A DNA stretch of 64,000 nucleotides from Pseudonocardia sp. CNS-004 (GTDB lineage: Bacteria > Actinomycetota > Actinomycetes > Mycobacteriales > Pseudonocardiaceae). The DNA is taken from assembly GCA_001942185.1 (NCBI GenBank), contig MKJV01000112.1, forward strand, positions 62,001 through 126,000, written 5' to 3'. Made by a program: the position numbers and the translations under genes. Below are positions 29,631 through 40,332 of the stretch, piece by piece. Position 1 is the first letter of the stretch. Each line of letters begins with the position of its first letter. A model generated the notes under the pieces. It was not told where the DNA came from. It searched no databases and worked only from the letters and a program-made list of their open reading frames with translations.

Positions 29631-31003
29631 TCAGAGCGCGCTGCCGTGCTCGCGCATCACCGCGCGGACGTCCGCGCCGTCGATCTCGCGGTAGCCGACG
29701 GACTTGCGCAGCGACAGCGACGTGGCGACGGCCGCGGCGTGGCCGTACTCGAAGCACTGCGCGGTGACGCGGGCCGAGGCGAGCGCCTCGTGCTCCGCGG
29801 ACAGGCAGCGCCCCGCGGTGATGACGTGCTCGCCGGTCGCGGGCACGAGCGCGAGGTAGGGGACCTCGTAGACGTCATCGAGCAGCCACTCCAGACGCGG
29901 TCGCTCCCCGCTGTGCAACTCGATCGGCCACGGTGAGCGGACGACCCCGTCGGGCCGCTTGCGGCACGCCAGGACGTCGGCGTTGGTGAGGGTCTCGGCA
30001 CCGACGATGGTGCGGGTCTGGCGGATGCCCGCCTCGACGCCGGTGTCGACGACGTGGGCGTCGGCGCAGCCGGCGACGTGCGCGCGCAGGAACGCCGCGT
30101 AGTCCCGGACCTGGGCGCGGCGAGGATCTCGGCCTCGGTGAAGTCGGCGGGATCGACGACGTTGAGCATCCGGCCGTCGCGCGCGGTCAGCCGGGTGGCG
30201 TTGACCAGGAGCTCGTGCGGCCGGGTCGTGCGGAAGATCCAGATCTTGGATCGGGGCAGGTCCAGCCCCTCGTCGCGGGCGGCGGTGATCGCCTCCGACA
30301 CCCAGGGCGCGCAGATCGTGTCGCGGCCCCACGCCCGGTCGAACTCCGGCATGTCGACGTCGCCGAGCCGGAAGAACATCGTCGGGTTCTGGATCGAGCC
30401 GTCGGCGCCGAAGACGGTGCGGTGCCCCGCCCGCGCGACGACGGCCGCGTCGCCGGACGCGTCGATCGTGCGGGCCGCGCGAATCGTGGAACGGCCCGCC
30501 GTGGATTCGACGACGACGCCGTGGTGCGTCCCGTCCGCGTCGAGCAGGACCCCGACGACGGTGGTGTGCAGCAGGACCGTGACGCCCGCGGTCGTCAGCA
30601 GGTGGTCGGCGACCTCGCGCCAGACGAGCGGGTCGTGCGCCTCGGTGAACGTCTTGCCGTAGAGCTGCGGCTCGGTGAGCCCGCCGCGTTGGAGCAGCAG
30701 CTCCCGGAAGCGGCCCGTGAACCCCTCGATGACGCGCCGGCGGCCGGCGTCGGAGTCGGAGGCGAGGTAGGAGCCGCAGATCGTCCCGGACATGCCGGCG
30801 ACGGCGGCGCCGCCGCAGAAGCCGTACTTCTCGACCAGCACGACGGAGTGGCCCGCCTCGGCGGCGACCGTCGCCGCCGCGACCCCGGCGGCACCACCCC
30901 CGACCACCAGCACGTCGACGTCGTGCAGCACCGGGAGCCCGGCGCCTCCGTCGTTCGTCAAGCGCCAGCCGGGGAACTCATCAACCGGTCGTGCATCGCT
31001 CAT
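29631..31003 (-). CDS. FAD-dependent oxidoreductase, FAD_oxidored type (one frameshift)
   Basis: About 457 residues across a frame change near 30118. The FAD-binding Rossmann motif VLVVGGGAAGVAAATVAAEA is near residue 31, followed by VVLVEKYGFCGGAAVAG and the second FAD contact ARTIDASGDAAVVARAGH. The ending CLSAEHEALASARVTAQCFE and HAAAVATSLSLRKSVG matches FAD_oxidored (PF12831) proteins, some of which oxidise small hydroxy acids or reduce C=C bonds. First gene of the minus-strand part of the catabolic cluster, divergent from the LLM oxidoreductase gene across about 100 bp. Confidence 0.85.
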
Positions 31004-31107
31004 ATATTGGTTCTACATCGCTGGTACGGTCGCAGGCAAGAGGCTGGAGGAAGGAGGGGTGGGCGCGGGAGCGGCATGCTGAGGCGATCGGCTGGCAGAG
31101 TGGCGCG

Positions 31108-32004
31108 ATGCGGATCAGCCTGTTCTCCTACCTCGCAGCGCGCCGGCGGACCAGTACGTCGAGCGGCTGCGCCGGACCCGGGACGAGGGCTTCACACGCA
31201 TGTGGACCGCGCAGCTGCCCCACGAACCCGACCTGCTGACGACGCTGGCCGTGGCGGTCCGGGAGGTCGACGGCATCGAGGTCGGCACCGGGGTCCTGCC
31301 GATCCAGGTCCAGCACCCGATGCTCCTGGCCCAGCGCGCGCTGACGGTCAGCCTGCTCTCCGGTGGCCGGCTGGCGCTGGGGATCGGCATGAGCCACCGG
31401 CCGGTCGTGGAGAACGTGTGGGGGATGCGCTGGGAGCGGCCGGTCCGGCAGATGTCGGAGTTCCTCGACGGGCTGCTCCCGCTGCTCGGCGGTGAGCCCG
31501 CCGACGCCGCCGGCGAGTTCACCACCACCCGCGGGCGCCTGAAGATCCCCGACGCTCCCACGCCACCGGTGTACCTCGCCGCACTCGGCCCGCAGATGCT
31601 GCGCCTCGCCGGCCGCCGCACCTCCGGCACGATCACCTGGATGACGGCCCGCGCACCCTCGCCGAGCACATCGGCCCCACCCTGCGCGCCGCCGCAGCGG
31701 ACGCCGGCCACGACGTCGAGGTCGTGAGCGCACTGCCGATCTGCGTCACCGACGACCCCGCGGCCGCCCACGAGCAGGCGCCCGCGACTTCGAGGCCTAC
31801 GGCAAGCTCCCCTCGTACCGCGCCATGCTCGACCGGGAGGGCTGGGCCGGCCCCGAGGACGCCGCACTCATCGGCACGGAACCCGAGGTCGCCGAGCGGA
31901 TCGACGAGCTGCGGGCAGCAGGCGTCGACGAGTTCGCCGGCACCCCGTTCGGGCCGCCGGAGCTGCGCGCACGCAGCCGGGCGCTGATGCGGAGCTGCGC
32001 CTGA
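31108..32004 (+). CDS. LLM-class flavin (F420)-dependent oxidoreductase (frameshifts)
   Basis: About 298 residues when frame changes near 31140, 31640 and 31790 are bridged. The TIM-barrel LLM pattern is visible: TRDEGFTRMWTAQLPHEPD, VREVDGIEVGTGVLPIQVQH, AQRALTVSLLSGGRLALGIG, then PPVYLAALGPQMLRLAGRRT and the ending DELRAAGVDEFAGTPFG. In Actinobacteria such proteins mostly use F420. It lies between the divergent FAD oxidoreductase gene and the molybdenum hydroxylase genes, so a redox step of the same pathway is plausible. ATG 31108 has little ribosome-site complementarity. Confidence 0.8.
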
Positions 32005-32017
32005 GGGACCCGGCCGA

Positions 32018-32629
32018 TCAGCCCGACGTCGCCAGCGCCGCGAGCGCCGCCAGCCGGTGCTCCTTGCGCCACGGCGGTCCGGCCGCGCGCCCCAGTGCGA
32101 CCGTCCGTTCCACGGCGACCGGATCCTGCGCACCGCGCGGATCGAGGTAGTGCACCGGCAGCCCGACGCGCGCGGCCGCCTCGGCGAATGCCTCGCGCGC
32201 GAGCTGCCCCTCGGCCAGGTGCAGGAGCGGATGCGAGCGCAGGACCGCCCCCAACGCGGGCACCGGCCGGACGACCGCCGCAATTCCCACGGCGACGACC
32301 GGGTGCTCCCCCATCAGCTCGGCGAAGCAGGCCGAGACCGCCGTCGCCGCCTCCTCGGCCCACCGCTCGACGAGCCGCTCCGCCTCGGGCAGCGGCAGGC
32401 CCGCGGCGGCGTGGAAGGCCTGGGCAGGTAGGCCGTCGCCCACGAGATCGACGTGCGTGCGGGTGAGCAGCCGGACGCCGGGGGGTGCGGTCAGCGCGAC
32501 CACGAGGGCCGTGCGGCTGCGGGGTGTCACACCCAGTACGACGGCGTCGCCGTTCACGGTCTCGACGCTACTGACATCCGGCCGGCGCGGACGGCGCCTC
32601 TTGACATCACCTGGAACGTACACCGACAC
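32018..32629 (-). CDS. Hypothetical protein beside the molybdenum hydroxylase operon
   Basis: Up to 203 residues. The recognisable part begins VNGDAVVLGVTPRSRTALVV, followed by LLTRTHVDLVGDGLPAQAFH, ERLVERWAEEAATAVSACFA and FAEAAARVGLPVHYLDPRG. A GTG near 32560 may be the true start, because residues before it are Arg/Pro-rich. No membrane helix or known catalytic motif is seen. It is divergent from the CoxM-like gene and shares its promoter region. Function unknown. Confidence 0.6.
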   Translation of the reverse strand: MSVYVPGDVKRRRPRRPDVSSVETVNGDAVVLGVTPRSRTALVVALTAPPGVRLLTRTHVDLVGDGLPAQAFHAAAGLPLPEAERLVERWAEEAATAVSACFAELMGEHPVVAVGIAAVVRPVPALGAVLRSHPLLHLAEGQLAREAFAEAAARVGLPVHYLDPRGAQDPVAVERTVALGRAAGPPWRKEHRLAALAALATSG

Positions 32630-32668
32630 TCTGTTCGCTCCACCGCACGGTGTTCAGAATACTGAACA
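32601..32668 (+). promoter_or_regulatory. Promoter and palindromic operator of the molybdenum hydroxylase/ABC operon
   Basis: TTGACA at 32601-32606 is a consensus -35 hexamer. TGTTCAG-AATA-CTGAACA at 32651-32668 is a perfect 18-bp inverted repeat 24 bp before the GTG of the first gene, ideally placed for a dimeric repressor. A candidate regulator is the IclR gene at 42600 at the far end of the operon. A strong AAGGAGG ribosome site follows at 32676-32682. Confidence 0.75.
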
Positions 32669-32691
32669 GATCGTCAAGGAGGACGTTCCCC

Positions 32692-33588
32692 GTGAAGCTC
32701 CCCGCCTTCGCGTACCACCGCGCGGATTCGCTGTCCGCCGCCGTGGCGGTGCTCGCCGAACACGGCGGCGAGGCCCGGGTCCTCGGTGGGGGCCAGAGTC
32801 TCCTGCCGGTGATGGCGTTGCGGATGTCCAACCCCGAGGTCCTCGTCGACGTCACCGCGGCGCCGGACCTGCACGGGCACGAGGTCGGGGACTCGGTGGT
32901 CGTGCCCGCCGCCGTCACCATGCGCACTCTGGAGACCGACCCCGCCGTCGCACGCGCCCACCCGCTGCTCGTCGCCTGCCTCGGGCACATCGGCCACGTC
33001 GAGATCCGGACGCGCGGCACCGTGTGCGGATCGCTCGCCCACGCCGACCCGGCCGCTGAGCTGCCCGCCCTCCTGCTCGCGGCGGAGGGCTCGATCCGAC
33101 TGGTGAGTGCGCGCGGAAGCAGGCAGCTGACTGCCGGCGAGTTCGTGCTCGGCCCGTACACCACGCCGGTCGCGGAGGACGAGATGGTCGCGGCGGCCGA
33201 GCTGCCCTGCCTCGCCCCGACGGCCGGGTGGTCGGTACGGGAGATCGCCCGCCGCAGCGGCGACTTCGCGCTGGCCGGCGTGGTCGCGGTCGTCGACACG
33301 ACCCCGGACGGTCGATGCACCTCCGCGCGGGTCGCTCTGTTCGGCGTGGCCGCGGCTGCACTCCGGGCCGGCACCGCCGAGCAGGTGCTGCTCGGTTCCA
33401 CGCTCGACGACGAAGTGCTCGACGAGGCCGCGCGTCGGGCCTTCGACGACATCGAGGTGATCGGCGACCTGCACGGCTCTGCCGAGTACCGCAGGCGGGC
33501 CGGTACCCGACTCGTGGCCGGTGCACTCCGCGAGGCCGCCGCCCGTGCCACAGCCAAGCATCGAGAACAGGAGTCCGCGCGTGCGTGA
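32692..33588 (+). CDS. Molybdenum hydroxylase, FAD-binding medium subunit (CoxM/XdhB type)
   Basis: An intact 298-residue protein from GTG 32692 with AGGAGG nine bases upstream. The FAD contacts are GEARVLGGGQSLLPVMALRM near residue 24 and the TIRTRGTVCGSLAHADPAAE-type loop near 105 (here VEIRTRGTVCGSLAHADPAA). The C-terminus has SAEYRRRAGTRLVAGAL, the conserved end of this family. It passes electrons from the 2Fe-2S subunit to an acceptor. It is the first gene of the three-subunit set and overlaps the small subunit by 8 bp. Confidence 0.93.
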   Translation: MKLPAFAYHRADSLSAAVAVLAEHGGEARVLGGGQSLLPVMALRMSNPEVLVDVTAAPDLHGHEVGDSVVVPAAVTMRTLETDPAVARAHPLLVACLGHIGHVEIRTRGTVCGSLAHADPAAELPALLLAAEGSIRLVSARGSRQLTAGEFVLGPYTTPVAEDEMVAAAELPCLAPTAGWSVREIARRSGDFALAGVVAVVDTTPDGRCTSARVALFGVAAAALRAGTAEQVLLGSTLDDEVLDEAARRAFDDIEVIGDLHGSAEYRRRAGTRLVAGALREAAARATAKHREQESARA

Positions 33589-34068
33589 CGCCCACCTGCC
33601 CCAACCCGTGGCGGCCACCGTCAACGGGCAGCGCGAGACGGCTCCCGTCACCCCGAGGACGACCCTCGCCGACTTCCTCCGCCACGAACTCGGCCTCACC
33701 GGCACCCACCTCGGCTGCGAGCACGGCGTCTGTGGCGCCTGCACCGTGCTGCTCGACGGCCGGCCGGTGCGCTCCTGCCTCACTCTCGCCGTGCAGGCCG
33801 ACGGCAGGGACGTGCGCACGGTCGAGGGACTGGCGAGCCCGGCGGGTGCGATGCACCCGCTGCAAGAGTCGTTCTGGAAGCACCAGGCACTCCAGTGCGG
33901 GTTCTGCACCCCCGGTTTCCTGATGGCGGCGGTGGCGGCCGTCGAGGAGCAGCCGGACATGGACCGGGCCGAGATCCGCGAGCGGCTCTCCGGCAACGTC
34001 TGCCGCTGCACCGGGTATCAGGCGATCGTCGACGCGTCGAGGAGTACGCCCGGGGAGAGCGATCGTGA
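33581..34068 (+). CDS. Molybdenum hydroxylase, 2Fe-2S small subunit (CoxS type; frameshift near the 3' end)
   Basis: About 162 residues. The N-terminal plant-type cluster is C-x4-C-x2-C-...-C in GCEHGVCGACTVLLDGRPVR-SC, and the C-terminal cluster is CGFCTPGFLMA plus NVCRCTGYQAIVDA. After VDA a missing base near 34035 hides the natural ending VEEYARGERS and the TGA at 34066-34068, which overlaps the GTG of the large subunit. Function: electron transfer between the molybdenum site and FAD. Confidence 0.92.
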
Positions 34069-36498
34069 GCGGGGACCGGACGGTCACCGAGGGCTGGGTC
34101 GGCCGCCGCGTGCGACGCACCGAGGACCCGCGCATCCTGCTCGGCCGCGGCCGATTCGCCGACGACGTCACCCCGCTGCGCTGCCTGCATGCCGCGTTCG
34201 TCCGCTCGCCCGTCGCGCACGCCACGATCACCGCGATCGACACCGCGGACGCCCGCAGCGCCCCCGGCGTCACCGCCGTGTTCACCGCGGCCGACCTCGA
34301 CCCGCACTGCCGCCCGTGGAAGGGCCTGCTCGACTGGCCCGGCATGGTCGCGGCCGACCAGCGCCCACTCGCGTCGGGCGCCGTTCGCTACGTCGGCGAG
34401 CCGGTGGCGATCGTGCTGGCCGGCAGCCGGGCGCTCGCCGAGGACGCGGCCGGCATGGTGGTCGTGGACTACGCGGACCTCCCGCCCGTCAGCGACGCGG
34501 TCCGCGCCCTCGAGCCCGGCGCGCCGCTCGTGCACCCGGAGCTGGGCACGAACCGCGCGTTCGAGGGCGAGTTCGGCGGCGGAGACGTCGAGGGTGCGTT
34601 CGCCGACGCCGTCACGGTCGTCGAGGTCGGGATGACGACCGCACGCCACACCGCGGTCGCGATGGAGCCGCGCGGCGCGGTCGCGGAGTTCGACCCGGTG
34701 GCCCGCTCGCTCACCGTGCGCCTGTCCACGCAAGCCCCGCACATGCTGCAGGCCGCCATCGCCGAGCTGCTCGGCCTCGGTGAGAACGCCGTGCGCGTGC
34801 TCACCGACGAGGTGGGCGGCGCGTTCGGGATGAAGGCGCACGTGTACTCCGACGAGATCGCCACCTGCCTCGCGAGCATGCTGACGGGCCGGCCGGTGAA
34901 GTGGGTGCAGGACCGCGCCGAGTCGCTCCAGTCCGACACCCAGCTCGCGACGAGCGGGTACGCGCTGCGCTCGCGCTGGACGCCGACGGCCGGATCCTCG
35001 GGCTCCGCTCCGAGACGGTCAGCGACGGCGGTGCCTACTCGGTCTACCCGCGCAGCATGGTGACCGAGGGCATCCAGGTCGCAACGATCATGCCCGGCCC
35101 GTACCGGGTGCCCGCCTACCGCGGCCATCTGCGGGTGGCGATCACGAACAAGGCGCCGCTCGCCGTGTACCGCGGGGTCGGCCACCCGGTCGCGATCCTG
35201 GTCATGGAGGCGCTGCTCGACGAGGCCGCCCGCAGGTTGGGCCTGGAACCCGCAGAGCTGCGACGACGCAACCTCATCGCCCCGGCCGAGCTGCCATACA
35301 CCTCGATCACCGGGCACGTCTACGACAGTGGCTCGCACCAGGAGGCCCTGGAGCAGCTCATCGAGCAGCTCGGACCCGTCGCGGAGCGCCGGGCCGACGC
35401 GCGAACGCGGGGACGGCTGCTCGGGGTGGGCCTGTCGTGCTTCGTCGAGGTCACCGCGCCCGGCGTCGCCTTCTACGGCAAGCGCGGCGCCCCGATCACC
35501 GCGCACGACCAGGTGGAGGTGCGGGTCGAGCCGGACGGCTCGGTGACCGTCCTGCTCGGCACGCCCGGTCAGGGCCAGGGCCTGCACACGACCGCGGCGC
35601 AGGTGGTGGCCGACCACGTCGGTGTGCCGTTCGAGACGATCACCGTGCTGAGCGGCGATACGCGCACGATGCCGCACGGCACCGGCGTGTGGGCCAGCCG
35701 GTCGGCCGTGGTCAGCTCCGGTGCCGCGGCCACCGCCGCCCGCGAGGTCAAGGACCGGATGCTCGCGATCGCCGGGCACCTCCTGGAAGCCGACCCGTCC
35801 GACCTGGAGGTCCGCAACGGCGTCGTGCAGGTCGTGGGCGCCCCGGACGCGAAGCTCACGGTCGCCGAGGTGGCCGAGGTCGCGCACTGGCGCACCCACC
35901 GGCTCCCGCCGGAGCTGCAGGTCGGCCTCGCGGCCGTCGGCGAGTACCGCGGGCCGAACGTCACGTTCAACAACGGGGCGCACGCCGCCGTCGTCGAGAT
36001 CGACGAGGAGAGCGGGCTCGTGCAGTTGGTCGACTACGTGTGCGTCGAGGACTGCGGGGTGCTGATCAACCCCGACATCGTCGACGGCCAGATCCGCGGC
36101 GGCGTCGCGCAGGGCGTCGGCGGTGCGCTGCTGGAGCGCCTGCACTACGACGACGACGGGCAGCTGCTCACGTCCACGCTGCTGGACTACCTGATGCCCA
36201 CCGGGCCGGACCTCCCCGACCTGCGGATCTCGCACATCGAGACCCCGAGCCCGGTCACCATGCTCGGGGTCAAGGGCGCGGGAGAGGCGGGCGCGGCGGG
36301 CGCACCCGCGGCCGTGCACAACGCGGTGAACGACGCCCCGCGACGCGGGCGCCCGCGTGTGGCACCAGCCGATCACCCCCGAGCGGGTGCTGCGGGCCCT
36401 CGACGAGGCGCGCGACGACCGCTGGACGGACCCACCCGACATACCCCTGCTCCCCGCCTGGCCGACGGATCGGGAGGAACCGCGCGATGTCCGGGTCT
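34065..36498 (+). CDS. Molybdenum hydroxylase, large catalytic subunit (CoxL/XdhA type; two frameshifts)
   Basis: About 811 residues across frame changes near 34975 and 36345. The opening VGRRVRRTEDPRILLGRGRF and the segment QAPHMLQAAIAELLGLGENA with DEVGGAFGMKAHVYSDE bind the pterin cofactor. The active-site loop is AVYRGVGHPVA, not the AYRCSFR of form I CO dehydrogenase, so CO is not the substrate. GQGQGLHTTAAQVVADH and the catalytic-Glu region GVKGAGEAGAAGAPAAVHNA are present. It hydroxylates an aldehyde, heteroaromatic ring or carboxylate; the identity is unknown. No maturation factor (XdhC, MobA) lies within the window. The stop overlaps the permease start by 14 bp. Confidence 0.92.
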
Positions 36499-37350
36499 GA
36501 GTTCCTGCTCACCGCCTTCAACGGCCTGAGCTTCGCGGGGTTGCTGTTCCTCGTGGCCAGCGGCTTCACGCTGATCTTCAGCCTGATGGGCGTGCTCAAC
36601 CTCGCCCACGGCACCTTCTACCTCTGGGGCGGGTACCTCGGCCTCGTCACGCTCGGCGCCACCGGGAGCTGGCTGCTCGCCCTGCTCGTCGGCGCGCTCG
36701 GCGTCGCGCTGGGCGGCGGGGTGCTGGAGCGGCTGGTGTTCCGCCGCGTGCGCGGGATGGAGCTGCCCGAGGTGCTGCTGTCTGTCGGCATCTCGCTGGT
36801 GCTGGCCGACCTCGCCCTCGCACAGTTCGGCGGCGACTCCCTCACCATGGCCCCGCCCGGCGCGCTGCAGGGCAGTGTGGCGCTCGGCGACCTCGTGGTG
36901 CCCCGGTTCCGCCTCGCGGTGATCGTCGCTGCCGTGCTCGTGATTGCCGGGCTCGTGCTGCTGCTCAAGCGCACCCGGGTGGGCGCGATCATCAGGGCCG
37001 GCGTGGACGACGAGGAGATGCTCGACGCGCTCGGGGTGAACATCCGCCGGGTCGCCGCAGCGGTGTTCGTGCTCGGGGCGGCGCTGGCCGGGGCAAGCGG
37101 CGTGGTCGGCGGTGTCTTCTTCGGGCTCTACCCGGGGGCCGACGCCGAGATGCTGCTGTTCGCGCTGGTGGTCGTGGTGGTCGGCGGCCTCGGGAGCGTG
37201 GCGGGCGCGGTGGTCGGGAGCGTGGTCGTCGGGCTCGTCTACAGCTTCGGCGTCGTGCTCGCCCCCGACCTCCTCTACTTCGTGCTGTTCGGGCCGATGT
37301 TGCTGGTTCTCGTGCTGCGGCCCCGCGGGATCATGGGAGGGCGGCTCTGA
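36485..37350 (+). CDS. livH: Branched-chain amino acid-type ABC permease, LivH family
   Basis: An intact 288-residue membrane protein with about eight helices. LLFLVASGFTLIFSLMGVLN and LAHGTFYLWGGYLG are family hallmarks at the start; RVGAIIRAGVDDEEMLDALG with the later GVFFGLYPGADAEMLLFAL and VVGGLGSVAGAVVGSVVVGL includes the ATPase-contact loop. ATG 36485 lies inside the end of the large-subunit gene. With LivM, the binding protein and two ATPases it forms a HAAT-type importer. Such importers also carry urea, amides and aromatic acids, so the cargo may be the substrate of the hydroxylase. Confidence 0.92.
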
Positions 37351-38356
37351 TGACCAAGGCGACGATGACCGTTGAGATGATCACCGTGAACCGGCGGACG
37401 CGTCTGGGCGCACTCGCCGTGCTCGTCCTCGCCGCGGCCCTGCTGCCCTACGCCATCGGCGAGTACTGGGTGGGCATCGCCACCGAGGCAGTAATCTTCG
37501 CCATCGTCGCGCTCGGGCTGAACGTGCTGATCGGGATGGGCGGGCTGGTGTCGGTCGGGCACGCGGGCCTGTTCGCCACGAGCGCCTACGCCGTCTCGCT
37601 CACCCAGCAGCACCTCGACCTCGACTTCGTCGGCTCCGGGATCGCCGCCATCGCCGTGACGGTCGCGGTCACGGCGGTGTTCGCGGTGCTGGCGGTGCGG
37701 ACGACCGGCATGTACTTCCTGATGATCACCCTGGCCGCCGGGATGCTGGTCTGGGGCCTGTCGCACCGCTGGTCGGCGCTGACCGGCGGGGACAACGGCG
37801 CCGTCAGCGGCATCCGCCCGTCCGGGTTCACGCAGTACTACCAATACTACTGGCTGGTCTTGACGGTGTTCGTGATCGTTGCCGCGGCGCTGTGGGCGTT
37901 CCAGCGCTCGAAGGCCGGGATGCGGATCCGCGGCACCCGCGACAGCGCGGCCCGGATGACGAGCATCGGCTACTCCCCCGCCGTCCAGCGCTTCGTCGCC
38001 TTCCTCGCCTCGGGCACGGTCACCGCGGTGGCGGCGTGCTCTACGCCGGCTACTACCCCGTAGTCAGCCCGTCCACGGCGCACCTGTCCATGTCGATCCT
38101 GTTCATGGTGATGGTGATCGCCGGCGGCTCGTCGGTGTTCCTCGGCCCGGCGGTGGGCGCCATCGTGCTCACCGTGCTGCGGGCCGCGGTGTCGGCGGAG
38201 ACCCCGCGCTGGCCCACGGTGATGGGCGTGATCCTCATCGCCGTCGTGCTCTTCGCCCGCGAGGGCATCACGGGCACCGTGCGGGACTGGCTGCGCCCCC
38301 GGCGCAGGTCGGCCGAGGCCGCGCCACCCGCACAACTCGCCACGACCACCTCCTGA
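37350..38356 (+). CDS. livM: Branched-chain amino acid-type ABC permease, LivM family (one frameshift)
   Basis: About 335 residues across a frame change near 38036. The hallmark ALGLNVLIGMGGLVSVGHAG is near residue 54, FLMITLAAGMLVWGLSHRWS follows, and RGTRDSAARMTSIGYSPAVQ is the cytosolic ATPase-contact segment. The rest (SMSILFMVMVIAGGSSVFLG PA) completes the last helices. The ATG at 37350 overlaps the livH stop (TGATG), so translation is coupled. It forms the second half of the membrane channel. Confidence 0.9.
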
Positions 38357-38367
38357 GCGGAGCAACG

Positions 38368-39638
38368 ATGCGCACTCCCCAAGTGCCCCTAGTCGCGGCC
38401 GGCCTGCTGGTCCTGCTCGCCGGCTGCGCCCCGCCGGCCGCGGTCGATGCCGACGTCCACCGCTCCACCGGGCTGCTCACCGTCGGCTTCGTCGACAGCC
38501 TCTCCGGCCCGCTCGCAGGCGCGGGCCAGGATCTCCTCGAGGGCACTCAGCTGTGGCTGGAGGAGCACGGCGGGCAGATGGCCGGCCGCCCGGTGGAGCT
38601 GCTCGTGGAGGACGACCACGGCTCCACCGAGACCGGCGTGCAGGTCACGAAGCGCCTCGTGGAGGCCGATGGCGCGGACCTCGTGATCGGCCCGCTGGCC
38701 GGCAACGTCGGCGTGGCGCTCGGCCGGTACGTCACGACCACCGAGGTGCCGCTGGTCTACCCGATCCCCACCAGCGACGTGTTCGTGCACGAGAACTACC
38801 CCACGGTGTTCCAGCTGACCGGCACCGCCCCGCAGTTCACGCCCCGCTCGGCGACTGGGCCGCGCAGAACGGGCACCGCCGGGTGGTCACGATCTGCTCG
38901 GACTACGCGTTCGGCCAGCAGGTCTGCGGCGGCTTCGCGGGTCGGCACGTCGCAGCAGGCGGGGAGTTGGTCGAGCAGCTGTGGCCACCCTTGGGCAGCT
39001 CGGACCTCGCCCCGTTCATCTCGCAACTGCAGCGCACCCCGGCCGACGCGGTGTTCGTCGGGCTGATCGGCGCCGACAGCGTCAAGTTCCTGCGGGCCTG
39101 GAAGAACTTCGGGATGGAGGGCCGCATGATGCTGCTCGGCTCTGACCCGGCGTTCGACCAGGCCGTGCTTCGCGGCGTGGGGGAGGATGCGGTCGGGCTC
39201 GTCTCGGTCGGCCACTTCGCCGAGGGCCGGGACAATCCGGAGACCCGCCAGTTCAGCGAGGCGTTCCAGCAGCGCTTCCAGAAGATCCCCAGCTACTACG
39301 CCGCGAGCGGCTACCTGGCCGCCGACTGGACGGCCCGCGCTCTGCAGGCCAACGGCGGCAAGGTCGGGGAGGCGGCCGACTTCGTGCGAGTGATGCGCTC
39401 GATCACCTACCAGGACAGCGTCTTCGGCCCGATCACGGTGGACGAACGCGGCCAACCCGTCTACGACGTCTACCTGCGCGAGGTCGCCGCCGGGCCGGGC
39501 GGGAAGCCGTGGAACACGGTCATCGACACGTTCCCGGACATCGGCGCCACCGGCGGGTTGACCTACGACGAGTACCTGTCGCGGCCGATCTTCTCCCGCG
39601 GCTTCCAGGGGCTGCCCGGACAGGGGAACGACCGGTGA
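38368..39638 (+). CDS. ABC transporter substrate-binding lipoprotein, amide/branched-chain type (one frameshift)
   Basis: About 423 residues. The N-terminus is a lipoprotein signal peptide with lipobox LLAGC. Periplasmic-binding type I features follow: TVGFVDSLSGPLAGAGQDLL, VELLVEDDHGSTETGVQVTK, and after a shift near 38845 HRRVVTICSDYAFGQQVCGG, DAVFVGLIGADSVKFLRAW and SYYAASGYLAADWTARALQ. The NMT1-like end is DERGQPVYDVYLREV. AmiC/UrtA-type binding proteins with this length bind amides, urea or aromatic acids. It is anchored outside the membrane and delivers cargo to the permeases. Confidence 0.9.
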
Positions 39639-40332
39639 CCGCCGTGTTGGCCCTGCAGGGCGTCGGTCGTGAGTACGGCGGGCTGCACGCGCTCGAGGGC
39701 GTGAGCTTCTCCGTGGACACGGGCGAGCGGGTGGGTGTGATCGGCCCCAACGGGGCGGGCAAGAGCACGTTGTTCCGGGTGGTCTCCGGGAGCGAACGGG
39801 CCAGCTCCGGCCGCCTGGAGCTCGACGGCGCCGACGTCGGCCGGGTGTCCGCGCGGCGGCGCGCCCTCCTCGGCGTGGGCCGGACGTTCCAGATCACCGA
39901 GCTGTTCGGCACCCTGACCGTGCGGGAGAACCTCCTGCTCGCGGCGAGGCGGGCCGAGTTCGCCGACGTGGTGGAGCGCTTCGGGCTCGGGAACTGGCTC
40001 GACACACCCGTCGCGCAGCTCGGGTACGGGCAGCAGCGGCTCGTGGAGCTGGCCGTCACGTTCGCCACCGGCGCCCGGCTGCTGCTGCTCGACGAGCCCG
40101 CGGCCGGGCTGGCCGCGCCGAGCGGGTGGTGATCTCCGAGGCGATCGCCGGCCTCCCGACCGACGTCACCGTGCTGCTGATCGAGCACGACATCGACCTC
40201 GTGCTCGGGCTCGTGGAACGCGTGCTGTGCCTGGCGAGCGGGCGGCTCGTGGCCGACTGCCCCGCATCGCAGGTGCGGACCCACCCCGCGGTGCGCGAGG
40301 TCTACCTCGGCGAGCAGGAGGAATCCGCATGA
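39635..40332 (+). CDS. livG: ABC transporter ATP-binding protein, LivG family (one frameshift)
   Basis: About 232 residues. Walker A GPNGAGKSTLFRVVSG is near residue 38, the LivG-type segment GVGRTFQITELFGTLTVREN near 85, the signature is LGYGQQRLVELAVTFATGAR (LSGGQ replaced as in the family), and Walker B LLLLDEPAAGL. After a shift near 40115, a missing base in a GC run, it continues RVVISEAIAGLPTDVTVLL with IEHDIDLVLGLVERVLCLA. GTG 39635 overlaps the binding-protein stop (GTGA). It energises the LivHM importer. Confidence 0.9.

Noticed and set aside
26845..29694. A 949-codon plus-strand frame opposite the CoA-transferase and permease genes
   Set aside because: It is antisense to two well-supported families and has low-complexity acidic/basic content typical of high-GC shadow frames.
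34065..36498. Form I carbon monoxide dehydrogenase
   Set aside because: The AYRCSFR active-site motif is absent (AVYRGVGHPVA instead), and no cox accessory genes are present.
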